From assembly GCA_002362135.1 (NCBI GenBank), contig DETO01000147.1, positions 8,541 to 18,415 of the forward strand: a DNA stretch of 9,875 nucleotides, in the 5' to 3' direction. Position numbers and translations under genes: made by a program. Source of the stretch: Ruminococcus sp. UBA3286. GTDB lineage: Bacteria; Bacillota; Clostridia; Oscillospirales; Ruminococcaceae. This document shows positions 7,270 through 9,875 of the stretch, one piece after another. A model generated the notes under the pieces. The model was not told the DNA's origin. It did no database searches and saw only the letters and a list, made by a program, of their open reading frames with translations. Every line of letters starts with the position of its first letter. Within the stretch, counting starts at the first letter, position 1.

Positions 7270-7298
7270 ATTATACTCAAAAAAATTCATTATGTCAA
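7270..7298 (-). promoter_or_regulatory. perfect consensus sigma-A promoter P1
   Basis: The minus strand reads TTGACA (7298-7293), exactly 17 nt, then TATAAT (7275-7270). Both hexamers match the sigma-A/sigma-70 consensus at all 12 positions with ideal spacing. The likely start is the G at 7263. It lies 50 bases past the stop of the preceding gene and points at rnj, so it probably gives the operon high basal transcription with a leader of about 426 nt, or else drives a small RNA. Confidence 0.85.
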
Positions 7299-7347
7299 TA
7301 GTAAATAAAAGAAGTTTCCATTATTGTGAAAAATTAACAAATTATCT

Positions 7348-8448
7348 TTATATTCCGCAGCTGCCGATCTTACGAATTCTCTCCGTCCAGAATGCGCAAA
7401 GCTCAGAAGCTGTCTCGGCAGACAGGCTCTGCGCAACAAGAGTAACACGGCTTTTTCCGCTTCGACTTATGACCACCCTGCCCTTTTCGTCGGAAACTGT
7501 CCTCGACTCGGTAAGCCGCTTTATATCAGCAACCGTGATCTCACGCTTCGCGCTTGCGATCGACGGAATATTTCTAACCGCGGACAGCAGGCTCTCCTTA
7601 CTTTTTGCAAGATGAGTACACATATATAAAGGATCGCGCAGAAAACGGCTCTCGCCACCCTCGTCGGTAATTAGATCGGCTCTGTTGAACCGCATTATGT
7701 GTTTTTCTGCCGCATTATCAATATTATCGGCAGCATAATGAAAATCTTCGGGCAGCCAGATATTTTTTCCCTCTTTGATAAGAGTCAGGCAATATGCAAG
7801 CGTCAGCTTTTCAAACGAAATAAAGCCAAGTTCCGTGGAATATGCATTCACGCGCTGACCATCGTCGGATATCTGGAATACAAGTTCGTTGTCATCTCCG
7901 CTGAAAAATTCCAGCCACAACGATCTTACCGCCGCGTTTCCGCAGCTTATCCCGGCAGGCGTCAGAGAACGTTCCCTTCCCAAAGAATCGGCAATATTGT
8001 TTATATAGATACTCCGAAACGACGTTACGGAATTTATCCTGCCCGTATGCTCGGAAGCAGGCGCAGGCGACGCTTTCATTATCTCTTCGAGAATTTTATC
8101 GGACAGCCCGAATCCCGATTTATCGAAAAATGTAAATTTCAATCCGCCGCTTTCGCTGATAAATATTCCGCACTCCGCCGAAAGAAGCGTCAATCCGAAC
8201 CGGAACGACGGCATATCGGTGTTTTCGCAGGCATATACGTCTCTGCCGCATTCGGAAATTCCGCTGCAAAGAGCGTACATGACAGGCAGCCTTTCAAATC
8301 CCATGCAGCCCACGCTGAATCGGCTGAAAAAACGCGAAAGCGTTCTGCCGAGTTCCGCTGCTTCAGCGGAAGAAACGGCTGCATTCGGCAATATCTCACA
8401 ACTGCTGTCCCGAAAGCTGAAATGTTCGTTTTCCCCAATATAGCTCAT
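7348..8448 (-). CDS. degenerate alpha-D-phosphohexomutase-like protein, probable pseudoenzyme
   Basis: There is no name I can give with certainty, but the order of landmarks matches phosphomannomutase/GlmM proteins. Numbering from the ATG at 8448: SAEAAELGRTL near 27-37 corresponds to the TPE..LGRA helix; GFER (50-53) replaces GRDTR; a helix then SECGRDVY and the strand leading to GIFISES (94-100) align with GVMISAS. The HNPxxxN stretch is deleted, and GLKF (102-105) corresponds to NGIKF. ISDDGQR (193-199) sits where DGDGDR binds metal, keeping one of three aspartates. GGES (264-267) resembles the sugar-binding GGExSG. RSGKS (329-333) replaces RPSGTEP. At 366 residues it is shorter than the usual 440-460. 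The frame is intact with a good ribosome site, so it is probably expressed. Binding or regulatory function is inference. No signal peptide or membrane helix is seen. It has no obvious functional partner next to it. Confidence 0.7.
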   Translation of the reverse strand: MSYIGENEHFSFRDSSCEILPNAAVSSAEAAELGRTLSRFFSRFSVGCMGFERLPVMYALCSGISECGRDVYACENTDMPSFRFGLTLLSAECGIFISESGGLKFTFFDKSGFGLSDKILEEIMKASPAPASEHTGRINSVTSFRSIYINNIADSLGRERSLTPAGISCGNAAVRSLWLEFFSGDDNELVFQISDDGQRVNAYSTELGFISFEKLTLAYCLTLIKEGKNIWLPEDFHYAADNIDNAAEKHIMRFNRADLITDEGGESRFLRDPLYMCTHLAKSKESLLSAVRNIPSIASAKREITVADIKRLTESRTVSDEKGRVVISRSGKSRVTLVAQSLSAETASELCAFWTERIRKIGSCGI

Positions 8449-8454
8449 AATACG

Positions 8455-8460
8455 CACCTC
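8455..8460 (-). promoter_or_regulatory. ribosome binding site setting the ATG at 8448
   Basis: GAGGTG on the minus strand lies 6 nt before ATG 8448-8446. A GTG in the same frame at 8457-8455 is contained in this site and has no site of its own, so the ATG three codons later is preferred. Confidence 0.75.
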
Positions 8461-8519
8461 GATAAAAATATATTTGTATCTATATTATTGATTACCTGAC
8501 GGGGAATTATGCAATTTTG

Positions 8520-8570
8520 GAACCTGTTCACATAGAAATTATGTGCGGAATTTTCCATGTGGACAGGTTC
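8520..8570. repeat. long imperfect inverted repeat directly after the symporter stop codon
   Basis: The arms are 8520-8540 and 8549-8570 around an 8-base loop (8541-8548). The outer 8 bp (GAACCTGT/ACAGGTTC) are perfect. Then come one mismatch, a CACAT/ATGTG block, a second DNA mismatch that becomes a G-U pair in minus-strand RNA, and an A/T-rich inner part with one extra base. The arm begins at the base after the TAA. In minus-strand RNA no U-tract follows (next bases are CAAAATTG), so it could be a processing or 3'-stabilising hairpin or a repetitive palindrome rather than a standard terminator. In plus-strand RNA the hairpin is followed by a T-rich run (TTACTTCTTTTTC), so it may terminate antisense transcription. 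Confidence 0.7.
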
Positions 8571-9806
8571 TTACTTCTTTTTCACTGATTTCATCAAAAT
8601 GAGGATTCCCAGAAGATTCGGGATAGCCATAAGACCATTAAAAATATCCGATAAAGTCCATACGCAGCCTGCGGAGATCACCGCTCCCGAAGCTGCCGCC
8701 GCTGCGTACAAAACGGTGAAAAAAGGCGATCTTTTACTGCCGAATACATATTTAAAGGCAGTTTCGCCGCAAAAATACCAGCCAATCACGGTGCATAAGG
8801 CAAAAATTCCCATTTCAGCCGCCGTAAATGGAACTGCAAGGCAGCCAATAGCATTTCCCATTGCCTCCGCGGGCGAAAAATTCTCCGAACCGCACAATAA
8901 AGTCACAGCGGTCAGTGTACAGCATACTATCGTATCGAAAAATACTTCGAACATCGCCCACATTCCCTGATTATGCGGAGAAGTCTCGCCTGCCGCGCTG
9001 TGAAGTATAGGCGAACTTCCCAGACCGGCTTCGTTGGAAAATACTCCGCGGCGTATTCCTACCAACAGCCCGTATCCGAAAATTCCTCCCGCTGCTGAAT
9101 CGGCGCTGAACGCTTCTGAAAAAATCATGCGGAATACCGAAAATGCATGGTCGCGACAAATAATTATAACAGCGATGCATACAATCGCATAGGCTGCGGA
9201 AGCCAGCGGCAGAAGATACTGCGCCGCCGTTCCTATTCTTTCTGCTCCGCCGCGGATTATCATATATACCGCCGCAAATATAATAATTGCCATTATAAAC
9301 GGCTCAAAATCGCAGCATTCTCCGAAACTTTCGGCAAAAGTGCTTATCTGCGCCATGCTGCCCATTCCCAGCGAAGCAAGAATACAGAAAACTGCAAAAG
9401 CCAATGCCAGCCATTTACAGCCCAATCCCTTTTCGAGATACGCCATAGGGCCTTTCCGCTTGTCGTCGCTGAATTTCGCGGAGAGATAATTTTCCGCATA
9501 AACGACCGCCATTCCCAAAAAAGCTGATACCCACATCCAGAATATCGAGCCTGCTCCTCCAATTGCAAGCGCGGACGCCGCTCCTGCGATATTGCCTGTT
9601 CCCATGGTCGTTCCCAGACTCATGCAGACTGTTTTCAGCTGCGAAAGTCCGCTGTTTTTCGTTTTGCCGCCCTTAATCATAAACGAAGGCAGCCTTAGCT
9701 GAATAAACCCCAATTTTACGGTAAATATAATTCCTGCTCCGATAAGAAGAAATATTAGTCCGCTTCCCCATACAAAATCGTTTATGCCTTTCAGAATATC
9801 CGCCAT
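8571..9806 (-). CDS. AGCS-family sodium:amino-acid (alanine/glycine-type) symporter
   Basis: This polytopic membrane protein is expected to import a small neutral amino acid (alanine, glycine, or in some homologues glutamine) with Na+. From the ATG at 9806 it has 411 residues, about ten hydrophobic segments and a basic KSVKKK end. Family blocks are clear: MGTGNIAGAASALAIGGAGS, then IFWMWVSAFLGM and AENYL (spanning about 68-108), GPMAYLEKGLG (119-129), GIRRGVFSNEAGLGSSPI (250-267), and QG with FFDTIVCCTLTA (from about 280). Many members have 440-480 residues, so this one is on the short side, mainly at the C-terminus. An upstream in-frame ATG at 9845 lacks a good ribosome site; the ATG at 9806 has a near-ideal one. 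The substrate cannot be decided from sequence alone. A promoter is probably near or beyond the right edge: a TATTAT-like -10 is visible at 9863-9868, but any -35 is outside the window. Confidence 0.93.
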   Translation of the reverse strand: MADILKGINDFVWGSGLIFLLIGAGIIFTVKLGFIQLRLPSFMIKGGKTKNSGLSQLKTVCMSLGTTMGTGNIAGAASALAIGGAGSIFWMWVSAFLGMAVVYAENYLSAKFSDDKRKGPMAYLEKGLGCKWLALAFAVFCILASLGMGSMAQISTFAESFGECCDFEPFIMAIIIFAAVYMIIRGGAERIGTAAQYLLPLASAAYAIVCIAVIIICRDHAFSVFRMIFSEAFSADSAAGGIFGYGLLVGIRRGVFSNEAGLGSSPILHSAAGETSPHNQGMWAMFEVFFDTIVCCTLTAVTLLCGSENFSPAEAMGNAIGCLAVPFTAAEMGIFALCTVIGWYFCGETAFKYVFGSKRSPFFTVLYAAAAASGAVISAGCVWTLSDIFNGLMAIPNLLGILILMKSVKKK

Positions 9807-9814
9807 AAAAATTT

Positions 9815-9819
9815 CCTCC
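9815..9819 (-). promoter_or_regulatory. ribosome binding site setting the symporter start at 9806
   Basis: Minus-strand GGAGG is followed by 8 nt of A/T and then ATG 9806-9804. This rules against the in-frame ATGs at 9845 and 9821; the ATG at 9821 overlaps the site itself. Confidence 0.85.
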
Positions 9820-9875
9820 ATAAATTTACAAAAAAAGGTATACATTAAAACCTATTTGAGTTATAATATATTTAG

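Noticed and set aside
7324..7340. Rex-box-like dyad TTGTGAA-AAA-TTAACAA just after the stop of the phosphohexomutase-like gene
   Set aside because: Rex operators use a 4-base spacer; this one has 3. It also lies about 25 bp upstream of the P1 -35 in AT-rich DNA, an unusual place for a repressor site, so it may be a chance match.
7699..8499. Long plus-strand open frame opposite the phosphohexomutase-like gene
   Set aside because: It is the antisense shadow of a coding region: no ribosome site, a composition rich in Arg/Ser/His from complementary codons, and no recognisable family, while the minus strand has the recognisable fold.

Overview
The window looks like a chromosomal segment of a low-to-moderate GC Gram-positive bacterium, most likely of class Clostridia (Ruminococcaceae/Oscillospirales-like). 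The reasons are the gdpP-rplI-dnaB gene order typical of Firmicutes, an RNase J, a membrane-anchored GdpP-type c-di-AMP phosphodiesterase, strong GGAGG-type ribosome binding sites and AT-rich intergenic DNA. The genus-level placement is an inference. Every gene I can support lies on the minus strand, so transcription runs from high to low coordinates.

Reading in the direction of transcription: (1) 9806-8571 encodes an AGCS-family sodium:amino-acid symporter. A long inverted repeat (8520-8570) starts directly after its stop codon. (2) 8448-7348 encodes a protein I read as a degenerate member of the alpha-D-phosphohexomutase (phosphomannomutase/phosphoglucosamine mutase) superfamily. Its fold landmarks are recognisable, but the SHNP active-site loop, the metal-binding aspartates and part of the phosphate-binding loop are eroded. 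(3) 7347-6838 is a 510-base non-coding stretch. It holds a perfect consensus sigma-A promoter, a second good promoter, two RNA hairpins that pair better in minus-strand RNA, and an AT-rich palindrome. I read it as the promoter and long 5' leader of the next operon. (4) 6837-1 is a tight housekeeping operon, rnj - gdpP - rplI - dnaB - tilS, with gaps of 20 and 6 nt, a 1-nt overlap, and a 1-nt gap. tilS runs off the left edge of the window.

Functionally the operon links RNA turnover (RNase J), c-di-AMP degradation (GdpP), translation (ribosomal protein L9), chromosome replication (DnaB helicase) and decoding of AUA codons (TilS lysidine synthase). Two genes (rnj, gdpP) start with GTG, each with a clear Shine-Dalgarno sequence.

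The points most worth a second look are the phosphohexomutase-like probable pseudoenzyme and the structured leader in front of rnj. In the leader, both predicted promoters would give transcripts that begin with stable stem-loops, the kind of structure that blocks 5'-to-3' decay by RNase J itself. I saw no CRISPR array, tRNA, rRNA, phage gene or intact insertion sequence.
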